From contig NC_035448.2 in NCBI RefSeq assembly GCF_002127325.2, positions 126,268,561-126,332,560 on the forward strand: a stretch of 64,000 nt of DNA, read 5' to 3'. The notes beneath the pieces were generated by a model that was not told the origin of the DNA, did no database searches, and saw nothing but the letters and a program-made list of their open reading frames with translations. The stretch is from Helianthus annuus (lineage: Eukaryota; Streptophyta; Magnoliopsida; Asterales; Asteraceae). This document shows positions 46,542 through 58,090 of this stretch, in pieces (positions within the stretch are counted from its first letter, which is position 1; every line of letters begins with the position of its first letter). Made by a program: the position numbers and the translations under genes.

Positions 46542-49500
46542 CTATTCCTCAAATAGACTAGGGTACAAAGAACGAATCGATTCCTCAGTTTCCCACGTTG
46601 CTTCACGCTCGGAGTGATTTTTCCATAGGACTTTAACGAAAGGAATTGTTTTCCTCCTCATAACCCTTTCTTATCGATCCAATATAGCTTCTGGTTGTTC
46701 CTCATATGATAGATCCTCTTGAATCGTATGTAAACGGTAACTAATGACATGCAACGGGTGGTAGTTATATCCCTTTAGTAGGGACACGTGGAAGACGTTA
46801 TGGACGTGAGAAAGTTGAGGCGGCAGTGCTAGCCGATATGAAACTTCCCCAATTCTCTCAAGAATCTCAAACGGACCGATGAAACGGGGACTGAGCTTTC
46901 CCTTAATCCCAAATCTACGGACACCACGACACGGTGAAACTTTTAAGAATACGTGGTCCCCAACTTTAAATTCAAGTGCTCGCCTGTGTCGATCTGCATA
47001 ACTCTTTTGCCTGCTCTGTGCTTCTTTTAACTTTTCTCTAGCAATAGCAACCTTCTCGTTGGTGATGCGAACCAATTCTGGTCCTTCGATTACCTTTTCT
47101 CCAACTTCATTCCAACATATTGGCGCTCTACACTTCCGACCATACAATAGCTCGAACGGAGCCATGTCAATGCTTGCTTGCCAACTGTTGTTATATGCAA
47201 ATTCAACCAAGCATAAATACTCATCCCAGTTTCCCGTCCACTCAAGAGCGCAAGCTCTAAGCATGTCTTCTAAAGTCTGAATTGTGCGTTCTGACTGCCC
47301 GTCCGTTTGTGGATGGAAAGCGGTGCTGAATTTTAATCTTGTACCCCAAGCAGCTTGAAAGCCCTTCCAGAATCGTGAGGTAAACCTCGGATCTCTATCG
47401 GACACGATCGAGGTTGGAGTACCATGTAGCCGAATAATCTCTTGCAAAAAGATCTCAGATAACTTACTAACTGAAAATCCTTGCTGAATCGGCACAAAGT
47501 GAGCCGACTTGGACAATCTATCGACAACGACCCATATAGTATCGTTCTTCTTAAAAGTCTTGGGCAAACCTGTTACAAAGTCCATCGAGATTTCATCCCA
47601 TTTCCACACCGGAATATCTAATGGCTGCAAAAGTCCGCTAGCTCGCTGGTGTTCGATCTTCACCTGCTGGCATGTGAGACATCTACTCACGTATTTAGCA
47701 ACGTCCTCCTTCATGCCATTCCACCAAAAGTTTTGACGCAAATCTCGATACATCTTTGTAGATCCTGGGTGGATAGAAAATGGCGAGCTGTGTGCTTCAG
47801 CTAATAATGACTCACGTATGGCGGAATCATCGGGTACACACAGTCTTTTGCCATACCAAATCACTCCTTGCTCATCCACCCGAAACTCAGATTGCTTCCC
47901 AACCTCAATATTTTGTGATATTGCCCATAATTCACCGTCAGACTTTTGTGCATCCTTAATCCTTGAGATAAGGTCGGGCTCGATTTGCATTCTGGCAAGA
48001 TAACCATCCGATTTACCAACCTGAAAGCCAATGCCCATCCTGTCAAGATCGGATATAATTCGAGGTTGAATTTGAAGACATGATACAATGCCAAAGTTCT
48101 TTCGGCTCAAAGCGTCAGCCACCACATTAGCTTTGCCTGGGTGGTACTGAATGTTAGCATCGTAATCTTTTAATAACTCTAACCACCTCCTTTGCCTCAT
48201 ATTTAGCTCCTTCTGGGTAAATATATACTTGAGGCTCTTGTGGTCTGTAAAAATGTCACAAGTCTCGCCGTACAAATAATGACGCCATATCTTCAACGCA
48301 AAGACAACTGCGGCTAATTCCAAGTCGTGTGTCGGATAATTAACTTTGTAAGGTTTCAATTGGCGTGACGCATAAGCGATAACTTTCCCATGTTGCATTA
48401 ACACGCAACCTAGGCCTTTTTTTGAGGCATCACTATAAATCTGGTAACCGCCTGAACCAGAAGGAAGAGTTAGTATCGGAGCCGATACAAGTCGCTTCTT
48501 CAACTCCTCAAAACTCTTCTCTCTTTCCTCATTCCATGAATACTTCACTCCTTTCCTCAAAAGTTGCGTGAAGGGTAAGGCAATGGTGGAAAACCCTTCC
48601 ACGAACCTCCGGTAGTAGCCAGCTAGACCTAAGAAACTTCGAACTTCCGTAGCAGAAGTTGGCCTAGGCCACTTCGTGATTGCCTCAATCTTTGCGGGAT
48701 CCATCTTGATTCTGTCCGCCGATACAACATGACCGAGGAATGCTACTTGATTTAGCCAGAAATCACATTTTGAAAACTTTGCATACAACTTCTTATGTCG
48801 TAAAGTTTCAAGCACTTTACGTAGGTGTTCCTCATGTTCATCCCTGCTCTTCGAATACACCAAGATGTCATCGATAAAAACAATGACGAATTTGTCTAAG
48901 AAATCATGAAATACCCGATTCATTAAATCCATGAATACTGCAGGGGCATTGGTTAGCCCAAAAGGCATAACCAAGAACTCATAATGGCCATAGCGTGTAC
49001 GGAAGGCAGTTTTCGGGAAATCCTCCTCCCTTATCTTAAGTTGATGGTAACCGGATCTCAAATCTATTTTCGAGAAGAACTTAGCACCCTGAAGTTGATC
49101 AAAAAGGTCGTCAATGCGGGGTAGCGGATACCGGTTACGAATCGTAATCTTGTTAAGTTCTCGGTAGTCAATACACAACCGCATACTACCGTCCTTCTTT
49201 TTTACAAATAAGACCGGTGCACCCCAAGGTGAGACGCTTGGTCTTATGAATCCCAATTCTAAGAACTCCTGCAATTGCTCCTTCAGCTCTTTCAGTTCCA
49301 ACGGAGCCATACGATACGACGCCTTAGAAATAGGCTCCGCACCAGGGGCCAAGTCGATGGTGAATTCAATTTCACGATCTGGTGGTAGTCCTGGTAATTC
49401 ATCCGGAAACACATCAGGATACTCACGAACAACCGGATAACTGTCGATGCTGACTTCGCCAACTAAGGTATCCTTAATCGATGCTAGGAATCCGACACAA

Positions 49501-49889
49501 CCGTGAGATATCAACTTTTGAGCTTTGAGCGCTGAAATAATCTTAAGAGATTTACGAGGTTGGTTCCCCTGATAGACAAAATCAGGATGAAGAGGGTCGC
49601 CGAATATGACTCGTCTAGAATAACAATCAATTGCTACATGATGACGAGTCAACCAATCCATCCCGAGAATAACATCGAAGTCACTCATTTGTATAGGAAA
49701 AATGTCCGCTTCACGTACAAAGGACTCAATACGAATAGGACAATCTCTATATACGTGTGTGATTATAATCGAGTTTTCCATAGGGGTAGAGATAGATAGA
49801 GTATGGTCTAATGTCGTAGGTTCGATCATAAGGTATTTTGTGAACAAGTGAGAAACAACAGAATGGGTTGCCCCTGTATCAAATAACAC
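46542..49889 (-). pseudogene. pol: Chromovirus pol: protease, RT, RNase H, integrase, chromodomain
   Basis: One frame runs 49889-46671 (1072 codons). Protease: [11 protein letters not shown] (about 49884). [22 protein letters not shown] and catalytic FIDD (about 48862). RNase [14 protein letters not shown] (about 48435). Integrase: zinc region ending CLTCQQVK (about 47670), [23 protein letters not shown] and [12 protein letters not shown] carry the D-D-E residues. A TAA at 46671-46673 then stops the frame inside the chromodomain; the same frame continues to TAG 46542 with WKNHSEREATWE. The chromodomain normally steers integration to marked chromatin. The N-terminal side is joined to gag only across a frameshift (about 49935). 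Confidence 0.95.
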
Positions 49890-51186
49890 ATAGATATTTC
49901 GTTCACCAAGTTGAAGGATTCCAGATACTGTACCTGGGGCGTTAGCAGCGCAGTAGCAGAAAGTGCAAAAACTCTTCCTCCAGTATTAGGTGGTGCGACA
50001 CTTCCTCCAATGCTTTTTTTATTATCTGGATTCGGGCAATTCTTAATCATATGCCCGGTCTGGCCACATTTAAAACATGCCCCCATAGCTTTGCGACAAA
50101 CGCCCCGATGAATCTTCCCACAATTCTTACATACAGGAACTTGATTCTAGTTTGGGTTTCCATGTGGATTCGGGGATTGTGCTTTAGTGGGTCCTGTATA
50201 TGGTTGAATCTGATTCTGGGTAGGTCTCTGGTTTTGGGGTCTAGGCTGCCATGGTCGTATCTGATTTCCAGAATTTCGATTTGCTTGAACTCTACGATCT
50301 TGAAGGTGTGTAGCATTAGATGATTGGCTTGTAGCTTGCTTGGGTAACCCATCCCTGTCCCTTTTCTTACTCTCCCCGTTCGAGCTAGGAACTCTTTCCT
50401 TTCGAACTCAAAAGTCTTTATTGCATCTGCCACCTCTGTAAGATCCTTGAATTTCATAAACATAATTGACTTGCGGATTCGATCACAAACTGCCCATTTA
50501 CATTTTTCTGCCTGAACCTCTGGTGTTCCCGCGACATCCCCCACAATGCTCGCCAACCTTGCAAATCGTGTAATAAACTCTGACGCTGCTTCATCGTTTC
50601 CCTGTCGAATTACTGCATACTCCCTCATGTAGGCTTCTCTATCAGCTGTAGAGAAATACTTCTCGTAAAACAGGGTGCGGAATTCAGTCCAAGAAAGGGC
50701 AGCAGCATAAGCATCGCCTCCTTTGACTTGCTTATGTCCTTCCCACCAAGTTTGTGCGACGTCCTCTAACTTGTAAGTGGCTAATCTGACTTTGTATTGA
50801 TCTGCGACTCCCAATACTTCGAAGATTTTCTCAATATGAGCTATCCAATTCCTGGCCTCAATTGGAGTAGCCGCGTAACTGAAAGACCTTGGCCTTTCCT
50901 TTTGGAACCTCTATAGCCACACGTGGATGCCTTCAACTGTGTTATCTGTGGCATTCTCATCAACTACACCCCCAGAATTTGGTCCGGTGTTGGCGCGTCC
51001 TTCGGGATGAGTTTGTTGAATAACCGCTTCCAAAGTTTGCGCAACAAGGGTAGGGAGTAATCCTGCCAGAGCTTGGTTGATCGCAGAAAGCATGTTCAGA
51101 TCAACCGGGGTATCATTTGAAGCAGTATCGTTGTTTGTACGGTTCGCGGTGCGGGTAGTCCTACGTGTTTGACGATGAAGAGGCAT
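49890..51186 (-). pseudogene. gag: Chromovirus gag
   Basis: ATG 51186 (MPLHRQTRRTTRT) starts just downstream of the PBS. A TAG at about 50911 interrupts an otherwise continuous frame. The capsid block follows (KLEDVAQTWWEGHK, EFRTLFYEKYFSTADREAY, RQGNDEAASEFITRFARLA). Frameshifts occur near 50340 and 50130. The CCHC knuckle CFKCGQTGHMIKNC is complete at about 50078-50037. A further shift near 49935 separates gag from protease. Three or four small lesions disable it. Confidence 0.9.
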
Positions 51187-51348
51187 CTAAAAGAAAGGAT
51201 ACGAAGGTTCAATATAGGGGACAAGGACCAAAGAAAGATATAAGTCTAAATCCTAATCTACCGAAATCTTAACCTACCCAAGTCCTAATCTACCTATTCC
51301 TCACATGTCTTAATTACTATATTTAAGTTTTCTACAGGAAAGAGCCTT

Positions 51349-51361
51349 TGCTCTGATACCA
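51349..51361 (-). other. Chromovirus PBS (initiator Met tRNA)
   Basis: On the minus strand TGGTATCAGAGCA, a few bases inside the 5' LTR. Confidence 0.92.
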
Positions 51362-51365
51362 TAAC

Positions 51366-53269
51366 TGTAACACCCCACCCCGGAATGGAGTGACGTGTCA
51401 CTATTACAGTAGTCAAAACAAAAGACAACATTCCATAAATTAAACATTTTATAACACCAAAAGAGTGTACAGTAGCCCTAGAGTTATATTGTTTATTACA
51501 TATTATAAAATGCCCAATTTTGATAAACTAGCATGTGCTACAAAAATGGCTAACTTTTTATTTTCCCAAAATCCTAGAGCTAATTCTTCTCTCTTTCACA
51601 CCCCGCCCTGATTATCCTGTGAACCTGTTAAAGAAAAGAATTTACGGAATGAGCCAAATGCCCAGTACGGATAAAAAAAATAAAATAAAAAAATAAAAAA
51701 TAATAATAATAATTTTGTAACGATTACAACTAATATAACAAGTCAGAAATATCATAACCTGAAATGATACGATGCAAATAAAGCAAGCCAATAATTATCG
51801 TATCAACTGGATGTACCCATTGAGCCGAATAACATAACAGACATGCACGTAGAGCTGCAGACCCTACGTACCGGACGTGAGATGGTGTGTGGGCATACAC
51901 AACAACCATTCACTAGAAAACCTACACATATATTCTAGGACCAGTCCATACGCCTCCTAATGGCCTCATGTACCTCATTAGTACTAAGGAGACGCCGTGA
52001 TTTAGGCTCACCGTCACGGTAGGTGCCACGTCATCGATGCCGCAATGACGTGCTTGTGGTCACCCCCACAAGTAGGAACATGCTCGGGTAACAGAATACA
52101 ACTCAAATGGTACTGCAACATTACATCTCAAACACGCTCTCTAAGCGTCAAAGCAATTACATAACCAAATCATAACACAGGAACATGCGATAATGAGTAC
52201 AAACAAAATAAATTCCTATCGCATGCAATAAATATATATATTTCAATATTTCGAATACAAAATAATCGCACGAATTGAACGGATGATCAAACAATGATGA
52301 GAATTGCCAAAAACGTTAGGAGTTCCGAAGGATAGAAAATAAGAAACAAGGTTTGTAACAATCGAATATGATAACTATAAGGATAGGGGTAAAGATCCGT
52401 TCAAAAAAAAGGGTTACACAAACAATCGAACAATAAAACAGTAAAAGTTGGGTAAGAATCCGTACCTCAAAAGATGATCCACAATAACGTCAGACTTGTT
52501 CTTTAAGGGGGTCGTGACAACCTTAGTCGCTGAAGTCGGAGTGATGGAAACAGATCTCGAGTGGCGCCGTGCCTCTTCGCCGGAATCTTTGCTTTCGCCG
52601 GAAAATCACAAGAACCAGAGTATAGTGTGAGGAGAGTGAGAGACGGTTGAGATGGGGTTGCAAGAGGACCGGGTTTTTATTTATAGACGAAGTGAGGCGG
52701 TGGTGGACAGACTTATTGGCGGCGGTAGCGACTTGCAGGCGGCGAGTTACAGTGGTGGTTGTCGGGCGGCGGTTGCAGCGGCGGTTGTCAGGTGGTGGAT
52801 GGATGTTGCAGGTGGCGTATTGTCGGGTGAACGAGTCAGCTAGGTAGCGGTGTGCGGCGTATTGTCGGGGACTTGCAGTGGCGGTGTATAGCGATGATGT
52901 GCAGGGAAGGGTTTCAGGGTGAAAGGGTCAAGGTCTCTTCTTTTCTTTTTGGGTCAATTGTGTACATCAGCCAATTATTTCTCTTTTATCTCTCTTTTAA
53001 TATTTATTTATTTCTTTTATTATTATTATTATTATTATTTTTATCTAGTTTTAAATCCGTTGGTTCCCCAACTTTTTCCACATAATAGTTTGTTTAATTT
53101 AATTTTTTTTTACTTGTTATATTTATTTTATTTTAAACTCTTTTTTTTTATACATCACACCTATGTATGTTTTTTTTTTTTACTTTATCTTATTATTATA
53201 GAAGAAATATTTTTTTTTTTACAAGTATTATTATTTTTATTATTTTTTTATTAAATTTTGGATATTTCA
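51366..53269 (-). repeat. Chromovirus 5' LTR
   Basis: 1904 bp, near-identical to 44508-46404, with intact TG...CA ends. The minus-strand TATAAATA box at 52678-52685 would drive element transcription leftward. Confidence 0.95.
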
Positions 53270-54227
53270 TCGTCAATGGGTGAGATGAAGTTCTTCCTAG
53301 GGCTGCAAGTCGACCAGATACCTGAGGGAACTTTCATACATCAAACGAAGTACGTTTATAACGTTCTGGAGAAATTTGGGATGTCCGAAACGGCGCCGAT
53401 GTCCACTCCATTAGCAACGAATATGGTATAAACCCTGATCTCACCGGAGAGAAGATTGATGAGACGTTATACCGCTCAATGATTGGTTCGCTAATGTACC
53501 TGACAGCATCCAGACCTGATATAATGTACCCGACATGCCTCGCGGCCCGATATCAGTCAAGTCCTAGAGCCTCGCATATGTCTATCGTCAAAAGGATCCT
53601 ACGCTACCTGAAAGGAACCCCAAGCCTGGGGTTGTGGTATCCTAAAGATGGTGACTTCAAGCTCGAAGGACATTCGAACTCTGACTTCGGTTGCTGCAAG
53701 CTTAACGCAAAATCAACAACTACAGGATGCTAATTCTTCGGACCTCGCCTGGTCACGTGGTAGTGTAAGAAGCAAACCTCTGTTGCCCTTTCGACATGTG
53801 AAGCAGAGTACGTATCTGCAAGCAGGTGCTGCTCTCAGATCCTGTGGATTCAGCAACAGATGCACGATTACGGTTTGCAATTTCTTACCTCTCCTATATT
53901 TGTTGATAATGGGCTGCAATCAACATAACGAAAAATCCGGTACATCACACTAAAACTAAACACATAGAAATTCGTCATCACATCATTCAAGATTGTTTCG
54001 AGAAGAAGTTGATATGAATAGACAAAATCGACACCGACGAACAAAAGGCAGACTTACATACCAAAGCTTTTGATAAATCACGTTTTCAGTATCTATTAAA
54101 ATTGAATGGTATGAAGCTGTTGTTGGGGGCGGAGGAATTACTTGGCGTTGATGAGAAAACCATTGCAGAGGATGTTGAAAAGCAGACTGCTTTGGTTTGT
54201 CGACTTTTTAGTTGTTTTCCTATTTAG
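53270..54227 (+). pseudogene. SIRE Copia RT C-terminus and RNase H
   Basis: Resumes the RT (MGEMKFFLGLQVDQIPEGTF) directly after the chromovirus. The connection region follows: SMIGSLMYLTASRPDIMY (about 53479) and RILRYLKGTPSLGLWYP. RNase H follows with breaks: TAA at about 53731, a frame change near 53760, and TGA at 54014. It ends at TAG 54225-54227, just before a GGGGGAGATAG purine tract. The catalytic RNase H positions are hard to judge (HSNSDFG in place of the usual YSDSD-type wording). Confidence 0.85.
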
Positions 54228-55641
54228 GGGGAGATAGATATGTTTTCAGAAAATACAAAAACAATAAAAAATCCAAAAAAAAACATCAGATATTTTTAAA
54301 ATCCAAAAATATTAGAAAACCAAAAAGAGTTTGTGTAAAAAGAGGAAATAATAGTACATCAGCTAGACAGTTACAGTATGCTAAAAAATATAATGTTTAA
54401 AAGGCATTAAACGGTCTCTATGATGATATGCCGATAGGTTTTTACACACTTAGTAGACTTTTTTGGGATTTAAACATAAAATCATTTCTTGTTTATTTCG
54501 TGGGGAACATCTCTTGGATATATAGGTAACCCATGAAATCTTGTTTGAAAGATTTTCTATTTCTGACATACTAGGTCTATGTACTTGATTATATCTGGGG
54601 TATTATACCAGGACTTCTGATTTTGCGGAAGCAATAGCCTAGTCCTCGTATAATACTCTGCACAGCTTTAATCTTTAAAGCCTCCCCTCAGCATAAAAAT
54701 GATAAACATTGCAAAATGTGAATCATATGCTGTTGAAGAAAAGATCCCCAAACGAGACACACCGAAATTCGAGCCATCATCTCTTTGTCTGAACGGAAGT
54801 TCTAACCAGAGCTCTCATGGCCTCGCACTACCCTTTACAGATATCACTATTGTACGTTCACTTGTAAGACTGAATATAGAAGTCTGGATACGAGAGTATA
54901 TTCTAAGGTGGGACACGCGTATAAGTTTTGTATATAAAACACCTAAATCGTATCCTGAATAAGTTGAAGCCTGTGTGAAAATTTTAAAGGATCAGTATAT
55001 CGGCAATTAAGTGAACTGTTTAATACTTAGTGTGAAATTAAGCTCAACGGTACTTGTAACTTGTCGGCAGCTGATATGATCCTCTAACACGCTCACCAAA
55101 AATATGTTTGTAAAAAGTTTACTGTTTACTTTACTTTACTGCATTTCGTTTCAGTTTAGCATAAAAACACAAAAAAATTGTAGTATGTTTCAATATAAAC
55201 TTTCTTAAAATCCCAAAAAGATTTATTTTCTGCTTTATTTTTCGACAGACCAAAGTGGAAAGCTGATATTCAGAATCTGAGAAGTGAAGCAAAGCAGGAA
55301 GTTTCTGGGCTGGACAACAGGGTTGGGAGCTAATCTTGAAAGTTTGAAAAATTTCAAAGTCAAAACAAGTTCATTAAGTTGACACTTGTACATTTTTTAG
55401 GAAAAAGGGTTAAAATAATTTAAACAAAATGTCAGTTGTTTCGTTTCGGGTCAACCAAGTTCATTAACTTGGACATGGTAGGCAAATTGAGTGCCTAGGG
55501 TCATTAATTTGGACCTAGATACTTGAGTGGATATCTAAAACTGACCAAACCAGATAAAATGTGAAAAATAAAAATTGAAAATGTTTGAGTTTGGATTGGA
55601 TGACAATCTGATCGGATGGCCATCCGATTGGTGGTCATGCC
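54228..55641 (+). other. SIRE Copia 3' spacer after pol
   Basis: Purine tract at 54227-54239, then AT-rich sequence with no good coding region. ORFs at 54212-54400 and 54699-54962 show no known domain. The last part (55240-55641) leads to the promoter of the 3' ORF. Confidence 0.55.
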
Positions 55642-55649
55642 TATAAATA
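55642..55649 (+). promoter_or_regulatory. Internal promoter TATA box of the 3' extra ORF
   Basis: CCTATAAATAGGAG (TATA at 55642) is followed by a C/A/T-rich leader like a plant 5' UTR. A donor AAAG|GTAAG lies at 55798. It suggests the 3' ORF has its own transcript. Confidence 0.5.
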
Positions 55650-55797
55650 GGAGGTCAAGGTCTTCAGTCAAACTTTTCCGATCGAACGACCTTCCGATCC
55701 ACACTCAACACTCTCAACTGTTCTTGTTTGATTCTCACTTACTTGCTTTCCAAGTTACATAGGATTGTTGGCACACTCAACCTTCGCTATAGGAAAG

Positions 55798-55803
55798 GTA
55801 AGA
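55798..55803 (+). other. Putative 5' splice site; intron to about 56735
   Basis: GTAAGA follows AGGAAAG. Candidate acceptors are TGTGCAG ending 56735 and TTTTTGCAG ending 56759. The intron would be about 940-960 bp and lies directly before the ORF. Confidence 0.45.
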
Positions 55804-56735
55804 TCTCTAATTTTCACCGTTCAAATTCAAGTTATTGATGATTTTATGTGTTGGCGGTAACTGTTCTTGAGGTTTCTTAGATCTAGGCTTGTTTAGGGAT
55901 TTTTGTTAGAATCTGAACATAGGGTTATGTTCATCGGTCTTAGATCTATAGGTTTACCGTCTCAATTTGATAAAAAAAAAACACTATGGATTTGAAGATT
56001 AGATGTTTGAATGGTGTAGGCAGTCGGTGCACAAAATGTCAAATTAAACCCATTTTAGGACGTTTTGGAGAAAACTAAACATAGGGTTTTGTTAGTTGGC
56101 AAAAACTACGTGAAAATGTGTTCAATTTTTGTAAATATGTTAGAAATTTTTGATGTTCATGATAGATTCAAACTGTTCTTCATTGTTTGATGGATCGAAT
56201 GATAATCCGATCGGATGGCAATCCGATCGGATGGCCATCCGATCTAATGCACATCCTTATTAGCTTGAATATATTCTAAGTGTTTTGGTTTTTATTCAAA
56301 CTGTTGTACATGCTTAACTGTTAGTTGTTTTCAACCGAATGGCAATCTGATCGGATGACCATCCGACCGGGGGGCCATTCGATCCAAAACACATTCAAAA
56401 TGTTGTCTTTCAAAAGGTGCCCAATTGTTAATCATTTTGGATAGAATGGCAATCCGATCGGATGACCATCCGATCAGAGGGCCATCCGATCCAAAATGAC
56501 ATCTTCACATAGTTGTTCTATACTGTTCGTCACATTGGAACGAATGTCAATCCGATCCAAATGCACATGTATTGTACTGTTTTGATGTTTAAAGGATTTG
56601 ACTCATCCGATCGGATGGCCATCCGAACATCAGTACTGAGTAGAGTGTATAGAGTGATGTTTCCAAGTGTTAGAAAAATTTTTAGTTTTTCAAATTTTTT
56701 TTCATTTGTCACTTTATATCTCGAAGTATGTGCAG

Positions 56736-57038
56736 ACTCTAACGCTCACATTTTTGCAGACAAGAGCATCTGATTGGCATCCAGCTCACAACATCTACTG
56801 TATTTTAGATGAAAATTATGCGAATATGGAACCATTCAAAGACACGACGATATTTTTAAAAGACAGTAGAATTGCTAAAGCATTGACTGATAGAACAAAA
56901 TGTTATAGGTCACATGTTAGGATGTTTTGGAAGTCTGCAAGGTATGATGAAAAGGAAAAGATGATATATTCAGCAGTACATAAAAAGGACGAGAATGATA
57001 AGGATATTGATGTTGAAGCTAAGTTCAATGTGGGAGAC
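56736..57038 (+). pseudogene. SIRE Copia 3' extra ORF, N-terminal fragment
   Basis: The coding stretch (ADSNA, a short insertion, then DWHPAHNIYCILDEN, KALTDRTKCYRSHVRMFW, FNVGDV) matches the extra protein that many Asteraceae SIRE-type elements carry after pol. Its function is not established. A 24-25 bp segment at about 56747-56771 with a second TTTTTGCAG appears inserted and shifts the frame. The ORF is cut at 57038 by the deletion junction. Confidence 0.65.
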
Positions 57039-57069
57039 GTTATCAGCAAAGGATTGCTGGAGCATACAA
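57039..57069 (+). repeat. 31-bp templated filler at deletion junction
   Basis: This segment is identical over 31 bp to 57132-57162 in Tat-2 integrase, same orientation, 93 bp downstream. It sits exactly between the end of the Copia extra ORF and the resumption of Tat-2 at 57070. A copied patch at a deletion breakpoint is the mark of synthesis-dependent end joining. Confidence 0.88.
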
Positions 57070-57388
57070 TCTGACTCAAGACCTGGATACTGTGGATGAA
57101 CTCAGAGACTTAGCAAGAATAAGGATGGCTAGTTATCAGCAAAGGATTGCTGGAGCATACAACAGACATGTTAGGATTAGAAGGTTTCAAGTTGGTGACT
57201 TGGTGCTAAGGAAAGCATTCCAAAACACTACAAACCCGGCTGATGGTAAATTGGCACCTAAGTGGGAAGGCCCCTATTTGATAGAAGCAGAGGATGGAAA
57301 GGGGGCATACCACCTATTGACTATGGATGGTGATCACTTACCAAGGGCTTGGAATGCTATCCATCTCAAGAAATACTTTATGTCATAA
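57070..57388 (+). pseudogene. Tat-2 integrase C-terminus
   Basis: An open frame of more than 98 codons (DELRDLARIRMASYQQRIAG, FQVGDLVLRKAFQNT, KLAPKWEGPYLIE, PRAWNAIHLKKYF) ends at TAA 57386-57388. This is the DNA-binding end of Tat integrase and completes the part lost at 22377. The Tat-1 counterpart is at about 7030-7349. Confidence 0.9.
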
Positions 57389-57612
57389 GGATCAAGGATA
57401 CTTAAAGGCTTCAGTATTCTGACATTGAATCAAGGATACTTATGATCCTTACTTTGATAACATCTCACTTTAATTCTCTTTCACTTTCATACTTTATTTG
57501 TTATGAGAAAAGGGTGTTAGACACTTGACATCCAATTTCACCAAGTTTTAAGCTTTTGCAGAAGTTTTTAACATCGTTAACAGAGGATTAAGGGGTTGGC
57601 CACCTCCCTCCC

Positions 57613-57790
57613 ACGTTTAAGGTATCTTATACCTTCTAAGGTTTAAAGGTTTTCACCTTTAATACGAATTGTGTTTTGACACCGTGCCAGTAGCACACGT
57701 TTAAGGTATCTTATACCTTCTAAGGTTTAAAGGTTTTCACCTTTCACACGAATTGGGTTTTGACACCCAGCTAGTAGCGAACGTTTATCT
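57613..57790 (+). repeat. 84-bp tandem repeat
   Basis: Units start ACGTTTAAGG at 57613 and 57697; a third start is at 57781. Each includes TTTAAAGGTTTTCACCTTT, a short inverted repeat. Confidence 0.9.
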
Positions 57791-57900
57791 AAGTATGGTT
57801 CGAGGCAATGGGACCAGTACACACTTTGTGGCTGACAATTTCATTACTGTTGGCCATATGTAGAATCTCAAGTATAATGGTAGACATACCATACATCCGT

Positions 57901-58090
57901 TATCCTAAGGTTTCTAACGTTTTCACGTTAGCTAAAGTTTTGGCATTTTCATGTCACTTACGTTGGGCTTGTCGCCAGTTTGGGCCAGACCCAAGTATCC
58001 TAAGGTTTCTAACATTTTCATGTTAGCTAAGCTTTTGGCATTTTCATGTCACTTATGTTGGGCTTGCCCCCAGTTTGGGCCAGACCCATT
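57901..58090 (+). repeat. 95-bp tandem repeat
   Basis: Units at 57901 and 57996 start TATCCTAAGGTTTCTAAC. Each ends with the word TTTGGGCCAGACCCA. Shorter GGGCTTGTCCCCAGTTT copies follow to about 58140. Confidence 0.9.

Larger units (their letters stand above)
44508..53269 (-). mobile_element. Tekay-like chromovirus (Ty3/gypsy)
   Basis: A complete minus-strand element of 8.76 kb: 5' LTR 51366-53269, PBS 51349-51361, gag-pol 51186-46542, PPT about 46405-46420, 3' LTR 44508-46404, TSD TCGTC. A chromodomain ends the polyprotein. The LTRs differ at roughly 15-20 places by eye. It is the youngest or joint-youngest insertion and needs few repairs to be coding. Confidence 0.95.
55605..56640 (+). 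repeat. Palindrome cluster ATCCGATCGGAT, downstream group
   Basis: Perfect copies lie at 56205, 56221, 56452 and 56605. Imperfect copies lie at about 55610, 55680, 56350, 56475 and 56550. Several are fused to a second palindrome (GGATGGCCATCC) to give longer overlapping palindromes. They fall in the promoter and putative intron of the 3' ORF. Confidence 0.9.
28387..57038 (+). mobile_element. SIRE-type Ty1/copia element, split by two insertions and 3'-truncated
   Basis: One Copia element in pieces: LTR and gag 28387-32077, second gag knuckle to RT 40727-44507, RT to RNase H 53270-54227, and 3' extra-ORF unit 54228-57038. The gaps are the LARD-like element (32078-40726) and the chromovirus (44508-53269). 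Frames across each gap are compatible with simple insertions. There is no 3' LTR: the element is cut at 57038. The extended 3' region with an extra ORF is a SIRE-group trait. Confidence 0.85.

Noticed and set aside
28387..57038. CRISPR-like array from the repeated palindromes
   Set aside because: Units are 12 bp and irregularly spaced in a eukaryotic retrotransposon. No spacer structure or cas gene.
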